NCBI GenBank assembly: GCA_028456385.1
Contig: JALNQF010000065.1
Location: forward strand, 145,698 to 209,697
DNA: 64,000 nt
Direction: 5' to 3'
DNA from: Ophiosphaerella korrae
Taxonomy: Eukaryota > Ascomycota > Dothideomycetes > Pleosporales > Phaeosphaeriaceae
Numbering within the stretch: position 1 is the stretch's first letter; every line of letters starts with the position of its first letter. Shown one piece after another: positions 1 to 11,513 of this stretch. The notes below the pieces were generated by a model. The model ran no database searches and had not been told where the DNA came from. It saw only the letters and a list, made by a program, of their open reading frames with translations. Position numbers and translations under genes: made by a program.

Positions 1-481
1 AGGACCTAGACTCCCCAGATCACCAATCCCACGTAGCCTACGGCCAAGGCTCCGGCGCCAACGGAGGTGGTGCCTGCCCATCTACTCACCCAACCAAGCT
101 ACCCCAAATCATGTATGAACTCATGTGGGACGTCAGCAAGTTCGCCGACAAGTCACTCTGGCCAACCGATGGCTCAGATCCCTTTGTGTACTCCATGAAC
201 ATTGGCGGCAGTGCAGCTCACGGAGATTACGTCTTTGGGTGGGAGGGCGATTCGCTCCAGAAGGCCATGGACAATAGCTGCAACTTGAACAACGCGTGTC
301 CAAAGGCGGGACTGACCACCCAGCAACCAGCCACATATAACGCGTGTAAGAAGAAGCAGCAAGCGCCCGAGGATGTTGATGGATGTAAGTTTGAACATTC
401 TTCCCATAGATTTGTCGACGCTAACTGTGGTTTGTAGGGCTCAAAGCATTGCCGCTTGGCGACAAGGCTATCAAGGCATAG
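1..481 (+). CDS. DUF1996 domain protein, C-terminal part (5' end outside window)
   Basis: Frame 3 is open from the left edge. It carries hallmarks of the fungal DUF1996 family: HQSHVAYG, a CPSTHP block, the stretch MYELMWDV, FVYSMN, and HGDYVFGW followed by DSLQKAMD. DUF1996 proteins are usually secreted or extracellular fungal proteins of unknown biochemistry, and several have N-terminal signal peptides and C-terminal WSC domains; neither end feature is visible here. A 53 bp intron (385-437, GTAAGT...TAG) splits a Trp codon, and the last exon (438-481) adds about 14 residues ending in KAIKA and stop TAG. No WSC domain follows, so this is a short form. Start, signal peptide and length cannot be judged from the window. 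Confidence 0.85.
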
Positions 482-962
482 GGGCACTTTGTGTTGTTTT
501 TTTCTTCAAGGCTGCACTCACCTGATTTATTTAATTTATTCCGCCGAAGGTTAGGATATGAGCTGGTGTAGTTTGCCCCCCCCTGCAGTAGCACTCATTT
601 TTGACAAGAAATTGTAACAGATATTCAAGATCGTGACTGTTGTTAGCTTTCTCTGTGACTGCATGTGATGTAAGCTGTAATTCTTTCGTCGATAAGCTTG
701 TGGAAAAAACGGCACCAGAATATTCTTGATTCAGGCCGCGAGAGTTCCTCTCCATGCCGTATGGTTACACAAATATACCTGGGCCATGGACATCCACATT
801 GATTGGCCCCACTTCATGGCGACAAACGCACATATATTTCCATGATGCATACATGACGTATGTGTTCGTCTAAGGTGCAACGTTTGGCAAACAAAATTTT
901 CAAAATTGCTTATGCTTCAATAGCTATCACACATATGTACATTTATAGTCCTGAGCATGCAA
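482..962. other. Intergenic, convergent 3' ends
   Basis: Between the stop of the DUF1996 gene and the stop of the minus-strand cytochrome gene. AT-leaning 3' flanking sequence with a short C run near 578-584. No gene or RNA seen. Confidence 0.6.
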
Positions 963-1776
963 TCAGATCCTCAACTTGGTCAAATTACCCGTTTCTCCAC
1001 CACCAACAGTAACGCCGTTTTTCTGCAAAAGCGCTGCAAAATTGGCGTTGGCGCCTGCGGAAAAGTCGTGTGTGAAGTAGTTGTACACATCGTGAACGGG
1101 TATGCTGGATGTATTGGACCCAGGGCTCGAAACTTTTGCCGAAGAACAGGCGTACCCTAGCCGCTTTGATTCTTTGGGGTCAATATGCACTTGTCCCGAG
1201 CTTCCTGTGAAGGTAGTGCAGCCTGTGCATTTAGCCGTGAATTGCCAGTGCGTACTGTTGGACTTGTTGCCTTTGTTAAGAAGCGTGTATGTTGCTCCGG
1301 AGTAAGATGCTGGTGTCGAGTGTCCACTTATGGAAAATTAGCTTCTGCGCATTGAAGAGAATTGGACGAGAGACTTACGTTGCCCAGCGGGAGGAAACAG
1401 TTGGTTTTTGGCCGTTGGGATAGGAAACTGTGAGCGGGTTACGAACCATGCTGCCTCCCCAGGCTAGTCCAGCCCAGCCAAGAGAGCTTGGTGCGATAAC
1501 TTGGAGAACAATATCGTATGGCTGGCCAGAAGGAACATTGGCCGGAGTAGCGATGCGGTAGATAATGTTAGACGAAAGGGTTGCTGCTGCTTTGGATTCG
1601 GAAAATGTGAAGCCAGTCTCTTGATCGACGATAGCGACCGCACGCGCCTTCAGGTGAGAGAGTTCTGGCGATGGTCTCCCGGCCGCTGTGCCTTTTATCA
1701 GTCATTGTAGTTCGAGGTGAAAAGGAGACGTCTTACCAAAACCTGCGAGCGCCGCGATACCGTAAGCTGTGCGCAT
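963..1776 (-). CDS. Secreted CDH-type cytochrome (AA8-like haem domain) protein
   Basis: Three exons on the minus strand (1776-1737, 1685-1379, 1326-963) give a 236-residue protein. Introns are 1686-1736 (GTAAGA...CACAG; an acceptor 6 bp away is equally in frame) and 1327-1378 (GTAAGT...AAG). The first ~17 residues look like a short signal peptide. The rest matches the cytochrome domain of cellobiose dehydrogenase: GLAWGGSM with Met93, NPLTVSYPNG, SSRWAT, GATYTLL, THWQFTAKC with the Cys149/Cys152 pair, and PVHDVYNYF with His194. Met93 and His194 are the likely haem b ligands, by analogy to the Met/His pair of the family. There is no flavin dehydrogenase domain, no carbohydrate-binding module and no transmembrane anchor, so it is a stand-alone haem domain. 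Such proteins are thought to pass electrons outside the cell, for example to lytic polysaccharide monooxygenases; that role is inferred. Confidence 0.85.
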
Positions 1777-3664
1777 CTTGTTATCGGTTCCAAAACCTGG
1801 GATTTTGATACCACAAGATGGTGCACTGGTGATTTCAAGTTATCACGCAGGTTACAAGGCCCTGGAAAACTTGAAAACTGACGAAGGTGGCATGTAGGAA
1901 TAATAGAGCGACAAGATGACTTATTAGCACGACCTGTTATGCCAAGTGACCACAGTGCAATATACTCAATCCGGGTCTGTCGTAAAGCAGGCGGCGATGT
2001 GCAAGGGGTATGTGCAAGATATACCATTCTTAGAACTCATTGTCCAGGTTCGGCTTCAATCACGTTTGATGTCAATCAATCGAACCCGGTACCATGCAGC
2101 CTGTGCGTAACCTAGAATGAAGGTAATCATTTGCAGACAGGAGGAGGCCACAAGCGCATGGCCGTTCATGATGGGAGCCCTGTCTTTGCGGAAAACTGAC
2201 CCTTTCTGGAAGTTCTGGGGTCATGGTTTGATGGCTAATGGGCATGTTTTGAGAGGCCAGCGAATTTATCCGTAAAGTTTATAGAGTGTAGGATAGATAG
2301 AACGAACACCTCAGTGGATACAATAGCCGAAAGCTTGCCACGCAACTACCAACACCAGTAAGGATGTGAAAGTGTCAAAGTGCTTCGTTTGAAAGCCAGT
2401 AAAGATGCGTCGAATATTAAGAAAGATAAAATTTTCAAAAATGACCTCCTATGCTCGCTGTTTTCATCTGATCAAAGGGACATCACATTTTTCGTAGTCC
2501 TAGGCAGCACTGCAATAAATAAGTCATAGAACTACAAGGAGCACGACATTGCCGCTGTGAACGTTCCTCCCCACATTTCAGATGTGGGGTGCATCTATGC
2601 ATGTGGAGCTTGGTGTGGCTTGCCACATATCGCTTATGGCAGGCGAGGTCATAAAGGACATCGTGATCGTGTTATTTGAAGCAGGTAAAATAGCCTAGAA
2701 TAGTCACCGTAAAGCTAGAGACGGACTTTGATTGAGAAGATAGTGATGTTGCCCATGCTCATCTATCTTCGGCCCAGTGATTGATATTCCAAGAAGAGCG
2801 AAAAAAAAAAAAAAAAAAAAATAGAGGGCTTTGCCTCAAGCAAGCTCCAGTAAGTACCGAGAGTAAGTTGCGAGTTGAACAGTAAGTTGCTGGGCCAAGG
2901 TAATATTGAGTATAGCGAACTTCTGTCTCACAAAGGCCATACATGACGACCATATGCCGTGTTGTGTGAGATGTTACCTCACAGTTTGGTGGCGTTAGAC
3001 CACCGGCTCTATCATCCAAAAGGATATGAACTCTTGGCTTTTTTTTTCAGTTGACCGGGCAGATCGCAATCACTATGTATTGGGCACAAGGACATCACAG
3101 ACCATTCTCTTCTGTACAGTTGCCCTAATATTCTCAGATAGCGAAACCAATCCTATAGAATGGTCAAGAGTGGCGATTGCTATGTCTAAACCTTTTTATT
3201 TAAGGTGGCGGCCGCGGAGACATGGGCTAGCCATAAAGTCTGACGTGGCGCACACTGAAGACATTGAAATGTATTATTGAAAGGTTCGCCGACTGGGAAC
3301 ACGATTTGGAATAGGGGGACACCCGGATCCGATAACAAGTTTCATCAATTAAAAGGAGAGTTGAGCATCTGTGTGAATATTGACATGTGCCTCGGAGAAG
3401 TCCAGATTCAAATTGCTTAAAGAGAACTCGATTAGATTTATATGAGCGCATGCCTCTAGGAATCTTGGGTATCTACCAATTGTGGTATCTAGATGATTGT
3501 TTGAGAAAGTTGATGCAGCTGATTGGATGAGTTAACTATTTACAAAAGTCCTGAAGTTGCATGCGAGTCTTCCTGAATATCTTCTTCAAGACTTGTTCAA
3601 TGAATATGTACAACAGAGATAGTGAGTTGCAGTGGATAGGAGTAAGATTGGGCCCGACATTGTA
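1777..3664. other. Long intergenic region, no gene recognised
   Basis: About 1.9 kb between the start of the cytochrome gene and the stop of the Bna4 gene. It contains a run of about 23 A at 2800-2821 and only short unrelated frames, the longest near 3026-3280, with no domain-like composition. The part just upstream of 1776 should hold the promoter of the cytochrome gene. No tRNA or repeat array seen. Confidence 0.5.
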
Positions 3665-5213
3665 TCACCCCTGTAGCAGCCTTTGCGTCCGCTGCGCAAG
3701 CCAGCATATCGATCTTAGAACGCCCATCTTCGCTCGCTCTGAGCCTCCAAGCTTGGCCAGCCAGCCGGCAGATCCAATCATTGCAACGAGCGCTAACCCG
3801 ACCACGCCGTTGAATATTCTTGCTTGCCTGTCAGCGGCCCCTTGGACCTCAGAATACCTCATATTACTGAAAGTGACTCGTGAATACTGAGTGGCCCATC
3901 CTGCACTAGGCACATATATGTATAGCTTCTCCTCGATCCATTTGCGCAACAGGTAGAGCGGCTTCTTGACATCAGACGCCATCTCTCGATAGTTTCCCAA
4001 TGCGAGATCGTTGATAGCCTGAGCGTCTGGTGTACGCTGTTTCGAATATTCGCTTAATGCCTTTGCTTGGTCGTTGGGATGCGTATCAAGAAATTCAAAA
4101 AGGACGCGAACATCTTCTAGGCCTGCATTCATGCCCTGGCCATAGAAGGGAACCATGGCGTGGGCTGCATCCCCGATGATGACCCCGGCGGTACCGTAAT
4201 GATATGGCGAACATTTGATTGAGATAAGAGGTAGGTGGTCGTTTTCCTTGAACTGTTTGCGAAGCTCATCCTCCGTTATTAGGTCTGGAACAACACCTGG
4301 GAATTTGTCATTGAAATATTCCACTACTTTCCCTGTCACGTCTAGCTGCTCAAAACCCGATCGTCCTAGGAACAGAGTTGAAGTAAAGGTCTTATCTAGG
4401 TTGGGTAAGGCAATAAACATCGAATCATCCTGTGGCCAGATATGAAGGTAGTTTGGAGGGAGCCGGAAGTCTCCATTTGCACCCGGTGGTACATAAAATT
4501 GACACCAGAGTTTGTCAATATATTCTTGTTGGTATGACATCGGCACAAATTTCATGAGATGGTACCGTGTAGCTGAATGAGCACCGTCCGCACCTATCAA
4601 AAGGTCAAAACTAATTTCGATATCATCACTCTTCGCAGGATCAGTTTTGGTGCAATTCTCAAACCAAGCAAGTCTCTTCTTAAAGTCCACGCTGACTAGC
4701 TTGCAGTTGAAGAAGAATTTGACGTTGGGCATAGAGTCAAGATGGTCGAGAAGCGTCTTGTTGAGCGCTGTCCGGTCCATAGCCAATAAGTTCTGGCAGT
4801 TGTTAGTCGAAAACTCATAACAAAAGGGAGTGTATTTACTCTGCCTCGAGCGTCATAGGCCTGTGCCTGACGCACATATTGACCCTGTTTTCTGACGTGG
4901 ATCATTCGGCCATGCATAGGAAAGGTTTTTGCAAGAACTGTATCTGCAAGTTCCGACAGCCCAGTCCGATGGAGGGAGCTGATTCCTCGTTCTGAAAGTG
5001 CTAAATTGATGGACTGGGACAGGTTTGATGTGACCTCAGGGCTCCGTAGATCTACCATATATAATAAGTCACTGAGCACCTAGACTTTGGAGTCTATTTT
5101 CGCTTGCCTGATCTTAGCTCATATATTTCCACCTCATTCCCACGTACTGCTGCGTAGAGGGCAGCAAGAGATCCTACGGGGCCGGCCCCAACAATGACAA
5201 CCTTTTGTGGCAT
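3665..5213 (-). CDS. BNA4: Kynurenine 3-monooxygenase (Bna4)
   Basis: FAD-dependent hydroxylase converting L-kynurenine to 3-hydroxykynurenine in the de novo NAD+ pathway, normally at the mitochondrial outer membrane. Exons 5213-5108, 5051-4840 and 4792-3665 give 481 residues, the family length. The N-terminus has the dinucleotide-binding [10 protein letters not shown] (residues 6-15). Residues [15 protein letters not shown] follow soon after, then DRTALNK, GADG (173-176), and the FAD-binding [18 protein letters not shown] (from 313). A hydrophobic segment at about 433-452 fits the C-terminal membrane anchor. Intron 1 (5052-5107) is GC-AG (GCAAGC...GTAG): no GT donor lies before the in-frame stop, and this join restores YELRSDLRSPEV. 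Intron 2 (4793-4839) is GT-AG. The start ATG at 5213 is the first codon of the Rossmann strand. Divergent from the aminopeptidase gene. Confidence 0.95.
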
Positions 5214-5697
5214 GGTGCCACGAGGCTGAGAATAAAGTGAGTGTATGTCACTGACACACAAGCAAGTCCAGGTATGGCGTTGAGCACAAAAAAACTGACA
5301 GGCTACATATAGATCGGCCGCATGGAATTTATTTGCAGTGAGTGCATGGTCACGGACGTAGGGAAGTTGGCATGTGAATCAAACAAAAATGCAAGGATGC
5401 ACCATGGAACTAAATAGGAAAGGACACACGCACGCGATATTCTCAAGACTTGGCTGAGTCATTCATTTTTAGCGATGGGCAATTGGCGCTTGCGCCTCTT
5501 CGGTCTAGGCCTGGCCCTGCGCTGCGCCGATTCCGACATGAATCTTCGGCTTTGCGATCAACAGAGCCCTTCACTGGACGCTTTGCGCGGAACTCCGAGC
5601 ACACCTCAGCTGGCACTGTTTGAAATATTACACACAGAAACGCCGAAGTTCTTCTTCTCCTGCCCCAAGCCCTCCAAAACACAACCCGACACCCATT
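5214..5697. promoter_or_regulatory. Shared divergent promoter, BNA4 / MetAP1
   Basis: A 484 bp interval separates the two start codons, so it must hold the promoters and 5' leaders of both genes. The aminopeptidase side (5630-5697) is C/T-rich and then rich in CCAAAACACAACC-type sequence just before the ATG, typical of fungal leaders. No specific operator could be assigned. Confidence 0.55.
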
Positions 5698-7056
5698 ATG
5701 GCGGCCTCAGGCGCCCCGCGCAAATGCTCGAGCGAAGATTGCGAGAACGAAGCAGGTGCACTACAATGCCCAAATTGCCAAAAACTCGGTAAAGAAAGCT
5801 ATTTTTGCTCTCAAGACTGCTTTAAGCGCAACTGGGTACATAGTAAGAAGGGTCAAAGACAGCAGGCAAATTATCTAATCAATAAGTAGAGTGGGCACAA
5901 AAAAGGGCACAAGTCACAAAACGGTATTCTTTCAAACGTCTTCACGCCCAAAGTAGTTTCTCACCCGGATCCAGTCACCGGCCACTTCAACCCATTCCCC
6001 ACGTTCCCATACACCGGCGCTCTAAGACCCGTATACCCACTGTCGCCACGACGCGAAGTTCCAAAAACTATAAAACTCCCAGATTACTCAAAGGATGGCA
6101 TACCACACTCCGAGCAGGTCTTCATCAACAGAAACAAGATCGCCATCTTGAGTAAGGAGGAGCAGGAGGGCATGCGCAAAGTGTGTCGACTGGCACGAGA
6201 AGTGCTGGATATTGCGGCGCGTGCTGCGAAGCCTGGTGTCACCACCGACTTTATCGACGAGATTGTGCACAAAGCATGTGTGGAACGGAACGTAAGTGCA
6301 ATCTCCTTAGATCAAAGTAGTGAGGGTTGACCATACACAGTCGTATCCTTCTCCCCTCAATTATGGTCACTTCCCCAAGTCAGTATGTACATCGGTAAAT
6401 GAAGTCATTTGCCATGGAATACCAGATCAGCGAGTGCTCCAAGATGGTGACATCCTCAACATTGACGTAACTCTCTACCACAAGGGCTTCCACGGCGACT
6501 TAAACGAAACCTACTACATTGGCGACAAAGCACTAGCGAATGCAGATGCAGTGCGGGTCACAGAGACATCAAGAGAATGCCTAGATAAGGCCATCGAAAT
6601 CGCCAAGCCAGGCACACTCTTCCGCGAGTACGGCAATATTATCGAGAAGCATGCCAAAAGTCGAAATTGCAGCGTCATTCGCACGTACTGCGGGCATGGC
6701 ATCAATCAGCTTTTTCACTGTGCCCCCAATGTTCCCCATTATGCAAAGAATAAGGCAATAGGGCAGGCAAAGCCAGGCATGTGCTTTACCATAGAGCCGA
6801 TGATTAGTATCGGGACGCACAGAGATAAGACTTGGCCAGATGATTGGACAAGTGTAACTCAAGATGGCTCTTTGACTGCACAATTTGGTAAGGCCCTCTC
6901 CTGTGCAGCACATACAGTAGCTTACGTGATATAGAACACACACTGCTTGTGACGGAGGACGGGGTTGAGATATTGACGGCCAGGTTACCGGATTCGCCCG
7001 GCGGTCCAGTACCGATGCCGGCACTGGCGAACGGAGAAGCAACGGCAACCACGTGA
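5698..7056 (+). CDS. MAP1: Methionine aminopeptidase 1 with MYND-like zinc finger
   Basis: Type 1 methionine aminopeptidase, which removes the initiator Met from nascent proteins at the ribosome. Exons 5698-5835, 5890-6291, 6341-6887 and 6935-7056 give 402 residues. Residues 10-60 carry the Cys-rich ribosome-associated finger (CSSEDC, CPNC, FCSQDC, then His residues of HKKGHK). The catalytic domain has all expected metal ligands: Asp222 and Asp233 (DILNIDV...GDLNE), His299 (CGHGI), Glu332 (FTIEPM) and Glu363 ([12 protein letters not shown]), plus the active-site His205 (VICHGIPD). Introns are 54, 49 and 47 bp; the first has a weak donor (GTACAT) but is required to skip an in-frame TAG and keep [10 protein letters not shown]. 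An in-frame ATG 78 bp upstream would add a low-complexity extension; the ATG at 5698 (MAASG) is the conventional start. Confidence 0.95.
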
Positions 7057-7720
7057 ATGATTAGCGATTTAGTACTAGCATCCTCTCCCATCAATAGAGG
7101 ACATGACTGCATGGGTGCTTTTGACATGCTTGACTGTGAGAAGCTTGGTTGTAATATCATGTGAAAGAGGTCTAAATGGCTTCTCTAAATCATCCCATCT
7201 TTAGGAGATGCACGTATCGACGGTCAAAACACGATGGATTCGACTTTGCGATGCGAACAACTGGCCCATGCAATACCTAATCTATCAAACGGAACAAATT
7301 CTACGCTGGTGATTGCGCCGCCCACTAAGCCACACACAGCGCTATTAGCGAGAGCCCTGACCATGTCTGGCCTCAGGAAGAGGCATCCCATCTCTCCGAC
7401 TGAACGTCATTCAAACAATCGCAGCCTGCTCGCTTACAATCCGAACACCTTGTCTATCAACGGGACCCTTTGAGACTTATAAAATCCGTACTCTTGCGTC
7501 TATACTACGGCGTGCTACGTCATTAGTGCCAGCCCCGCCACGCACGAGCTAGCTTTCCGCGTCTAGCCAACAGCCACCTGCAAACACACGAGCGCATCCG
7601 AATCCCAACACCACACTTCCACCTCACCCGCGCGCCGAAGCATTTACTGGCCACATCACTACCAGTCTTTCTCCTACCCTTTGATACTCGTAATACCTAC
7701 TCGGACGACAAACTTTCAAA
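7057..7720. other. Intergenic region with Erv14 promoter
   Basis: Holds the 3' flank of the aminopeptidase gene and the upstream region of the Erv14 gene. From about 7,520 it is C-rich with CAC/CAACA motifs typical of a fungal 5' leader, and TACGTCATTA at 7517-7526 resembles a CRE/bZIP site (weak). No other gene seen. Confidence 0.45.
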
Positions 7721-8387
7721 ATGACGGGCGAAGCATGGTTGTACCTTTTGGCGGTGTTGATAAACGCCGTCAACCTCTTCCTCCAAGTATTCTTCACCAT
7801 TATGTACAGCGATCTCGAATGGTTAGTTCTCTGTACTTGAGCAGCTTTGCCCAAAGCCGATGCGCTATATTATACTCAAAGCAGGCACCTTCACATGCAC
7901 ATACTAATTTTGCGACAGTGATTATATCAACCCGATCGATCTTTGCAACCGCCTCAACACCTACATCGTCCCCGAAGCTGCCGTACATGGATTCCTTACT
8001 CTCCTGTTTCTGATCAACGGATACTGGATGGCACTGATTCTCAACCTACCACTATTGGCTTGGAATGGCAAGAAGTATATCTCGCGCCATGTTTTAGAGA
8101 TTCATGGATATGGACTAACAATGACAGGATTTTCGAAAATCAACATCTCCTAGACGCAACGGAGATCTTCAGGAAGCTCAACGTACATAAGAAGGTCAGG
8201 GACGCCCGCATGAGACTTGTTAGCAAGTTCATGACACTCTTCATAATCTAAAGGCTGGACAAGTATAGTGAGAAAACATGCTGACTTCGCACAGGAATCT
8301 TTCATCAAGCTAGGCTTCCATCTGCTTATGTTCTTCTTCTACCTCTACAGCATGATTGTTGCCCTCATCCGCGACGAATCTCACTAG
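7721..8387 (+). CDS. ERV14: Cornichon family ER cargo receptor (Erv14)
   Basis: Four exons (7721-7821, 7919-8074, 8128-8194, 8295-8387) give 138 residues, the same length as yeast Erv14. It is a small membrane cargo receptor that loads transmembrane proteins into COPII vesicles at ER exit sites. The N-terminal segment [20 protein letters not shown], the [14 protein letters not shown] block, the second hydrophobic segment ([19 protein letters not shown]), the [10 protein letters not shown] loop and the third segment ([20 protein letters not shown]) are all present. Introns are 97, 53 and 100 bp; the last has a weak donor (GTCAGG) but is forced by conservation on both sides (HKK then ESFIKLGF). 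No anomalies. Confidence 0.95.
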
Positions 8388-8890
8388 ATGCGGCTTCACG
8401 GACCTGTGACAAGTGCCTTTGTTGACTATGAGCCCTAGTGCTCTAACAGTCGACTACGGTTGGAAAGAGGAGGGGCCTCGAGCTTGGGGTGCCGGACTCA
8501 TGTACACGCATTCGCAATTTAATGATAAATAGATCATGAGGATCTGTCAGACCAGGATATGCGGGGGCGCATTGACGAGACTGGCCATGTCTCATAATCT
8601 CGATGTCGGTGAAGACGGATAGACTATTTCTACGTTCGATGGTTTATGATACTCTAGCGTTTAGGTTGGTCTTGTAAATGAACGATTTCATCTCAAAATT
8701 TGGAGCTAGTTGTCTTGGCAATTAGTCATCACATTGGCTTAGCTTGAGCTGTCAACTCACCATCACATACTTGCCTTGAAAGCTTGACCGACGAACACAT
8801 GTGCACAAGGAGCACTCTTAACATCATCATTGAGTTTGCTTAGAAAGTTCGTGCTGCCCACCTTTTTGCGCACGAGTTTGCAGTAAAGAT
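8388..8890. other. Intergenic region, Erv14 to Prp17
   Basis: About 500 bp between tandem genes: 3' flank of the Erv14 gene and upstream region of the Prp17 gene. No gene or RNA recognised. Confidence 0.5.
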
Positions 8891-10343
8891 ATGGCCGGCA
8901 GGGTTCCTACTGGTTTTGCGGCGGAAACATACATCAGCGATCATACTTTTCGACAGGGACACCGAGCTGCCCAAAGCGGCAATACAAAGAAGCGAAAGCG
9001 CGAGAGTAAAGGAGATAGCAGTATAGTCTCTGGAGCCGGATCATATAAGGGTCCTTGGGCAAGATATGAAGAGGAAAGACCAGATGCTGCGTCGGATGAC
9101 GAGTATGGCAGTGATGAAGAGGTGGAAATAATTTACGAAGAAGACGAGATCGAGGACAATCCAGCGGCTGCTCCAAAGAAGCTTGCAGGAACAGACTACC
9201 AGGACACAGAAGCCGTAGGAGAGACAAGCGCGTTCGTGGGCAGCCAGCAGTACGATTATCAGGGTCGAACGTACATGCATGTTCCAAATGGTACGTCAGA
9301 GAACTTTATAGGCCAGCCAGATATGGGCTAACATATCACAGACCTAGACATCAAGCTCACAGGCGACTTCGAAGCGAAGAATTATATCCCAAAGAAGCTC
9401 ATCCATACCTACAAGTACCACACCAAATCAATCACACAAGTACGCTTCATGCCAGGTAGTGGCCATCTCTTACTTTCTGCGTCGGCGGACTCGAAAATTG
9501 CGATCTGGGATGTTTACCATCAACGCGAGCTGCTGCGAACATACTCTGGGCACAACAAATCGGTCAATGACATCGACTTCAACCCGAGTGGTACCCAATT
9601 CGTATCAGCAAGTTATGATCGCTACATGAAGCTATGGGACACGGAAACAGGCAAATGCTTGAATAAGTTCACGAGTGGGAAAACGCCCCATGTCGTGCGC
9701 ATCAACCCAAGTACACCACATGAGTTCCTGGCTGGTATGAGTGACAAGAAGATTCTGCAGTACGATACCAGGAGTGGAGAGATGGTGCAAGAATACGATC
9801 ACCATTTAGGTCCTGTCAATACCATCACCTTTTGCGACGAAGTAAGTTTTCTCCGATTTACCGTCACAACTGTATGCTGACATGTCATAGGATCGTCGCT
9901 TCATCACAACCTCGGACGATAAATCCTTACGCGCTTGGGAATATGGAATTCCAGTTCCTATTAAATTCATCGCCGAGCCGTACATGTTCAGTATGGTCCG
10001 CTCCGCACCTCATCCATCAGGCAAGTACGTCGCGTTCCAGTCCTCAGATAACCAAATCACGGTGTATTCCTCGACCGACCGCTTCCGCCAAAACCGCAAG
10101 AAGAGTTACCGGGGACATAATGTTGCTGGGTATGCGCCAGACGTGGCGATTAGCCCCGACGGCCAATTCATCAGCTCAGGCGACAGTGGCGGCTATGTGT
10201 GCTTTTGGGACTGGAAGACTTGTAAGATGTGGCATAAGATTCAGGCCAGTGATTCACCGGTGCTAGCGGTGCAGTGGCATCCGAGGGAAACAAGCAAGTT
10301 AGTCACTGGTGACTTGAATGGCGTACTGAAGTATTGGGACTAG
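8891..10343 (+). CDS. PRP17: Pre-mRNA splicing factor Prp17/Cdc40, WD40 protein
   Basis: Three exons (8891-9290, 9342-9841, 9891-10343; introns 51 and 49 bp) give 450 residues. Prp17/Cdc40 is a nuclear WD40 protein that joins the spliceosome for the second step of splicing. The N-terminus is the family's low-complexity part: a basic KKRKRESK stretch, GPWARYEEERP, then an acidic region (SDDEYGSDEEVEIIYEEDE), then YMHVPNDLDI. WD repeats start near HTYKYHTKSITQVRFMPGSGH and continue through SGHNKSVNDIDFNPSG, KLWDTETGKCL, DEDRRFITTSDDKSLRAWE, PYMFSMVRSAPHPSGKYVAF, YRGHNVAGYAPDVAISPDG and SPVLAVQWHPRETSKLVTGDL, ending in KYWD, the usual family ending. Both splice joins restore conserved text (PND-LDI and CDE-DRR). 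Confidence 0.95.
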
Positions 10344-11513
10344 TCGCGCATTGTGAGCATGACGATTGAGAGTTAGAAAACAACAATGATACCCCAGGCA
10401 GATAAACTCGCCATCTCCGACGTTGCACAACGATGTTGAGCTATTCCTGTCATGGCTTTCGAAATCTATTGGGCGAATCGTCACATCGTATTACTACCCA
10501 AATTGACCGCTCGCGCAATATGGGCCAAATGCGCGATTGCGCGAATCGTGGTTGCCACGGAGGACTGCTTACACGTCGCCACGTGATAGGCGTTCAGCCC
10601 CTTAGCGCGTTCAGCTGCGCCTCGGTCGGCCCACCGCTTGTTTGCCTGTACTTTGTCTTGATGTCTTTCCAACCATCGTCATCTGCTCAGTAATCCTCTC
10701 AATATGTGTTGCTCCTTGTCCTGTGATGAACTTTCCAAGGTTCGTTGACACCATGCTCTCTAGGCACCCATCCTCTAGCCCCACATCTCGTCCCAGACGC
10801 GTCAAACCGGTGACCAAAACGTTCAACTCTCGCCCATTTTATTTCAATTATCATAGGCTGGGCTGGGCAAACGTCACAGGTTCACGCGTCGCTCCAATCA
10901 ATGCGTGTTACTCATTGGCCCCCATCTGACACGCCTTGCATGCAGTGCAGTCATCCTTCTTCACCAGCTCACACATCTTTTATGACTCTTTGCTTCCAGA
11001 CTGTTCCCCAGATGTTTCAGGTGGCACTACCAAATAATGTTGCCTGCTGCCTGATAGGCTCCTCACCAATGGTGCCTGAGGAAGCACACCGGCCGAGGCA
11101 CAGCCACGCGTGGGCCATCGCAATCGCGCACTTGGTGCTCAGGCACCATGTTAGGAGTTCCCCGATGAGAGTGATAGAGCAAACAATACTATAGTTTGTA
11201 GGCGGCGGCCTCAGGACTGTCTGCCTGGAATATAAACGCCGTCGAAGTAGGTCTTTTTGTCTTTCTTTCTTCACACAGTCACTCAATCTACAGTCATATT
11301 CATTATTCTTGGGAAGAGTCACAGTCGTGGTCATCTGCTCAGCATCAGTCAACATCTCATTTGATATCGCCCTTCCTACAGTCAAGGATTCTCTAAACAT
11401 AGCTTCCATCGCCACATCCTTCGCCCGCAACAATATTAAATTTTCACGTTCGCGAATCAAAGCTGGAATCTGAATACCTCAAAACGCCACTTTGCCAGTC
11501 AATCACCATCAAG
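10344..11513. other. Intergenic region with promoter of the Ser-rich small gene
   Basis: About 1.17 kb without a recognisable gene; the frames present on both strands have no family-like composition. A TATA-like TATAAA lies at 11231-11236, followed by a long pyrimidine-rich tract (TTTTTGTCTTTCTTTCTTC, 11253-11271) and a CAAT/CACAG-rich leader up to the ATG at 11514. This looks like the promoter and long 5' leader of a highly expressed fungal gene. Confidence 0.5.

Noticed and set aside
2797..2821. Poly-A run as a retroposon tail
   Set aside because: No reverse-transcribed gene body or target duplication next to it; a simple A tract is enough.
3026..3280. 84-codon plus-strand frame in the intergenic region
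   Set aside because: No family-like composition, no splice or promoter support, and it lies in AT-leaning intergenic DNA.
5475..5792. 105-codon frame across the aminopeptidase start
   Set aside because: Out of frame with the clearly coding MAP1 exon 1 and without conservation signals.
7681..8013. 110-codon frame over Erv14 exon 1 and its intron
   Set aside because: Shadow frame; the Erv14 reading explains exon text and splice sites.
11017..11460. 147-codon minus-strand frame upstream of the Ser-rich gene
   Set aside because: It overlaps the TATA and pyrimidine-rich leader of the plus-strand gene and has no recognisable domain.
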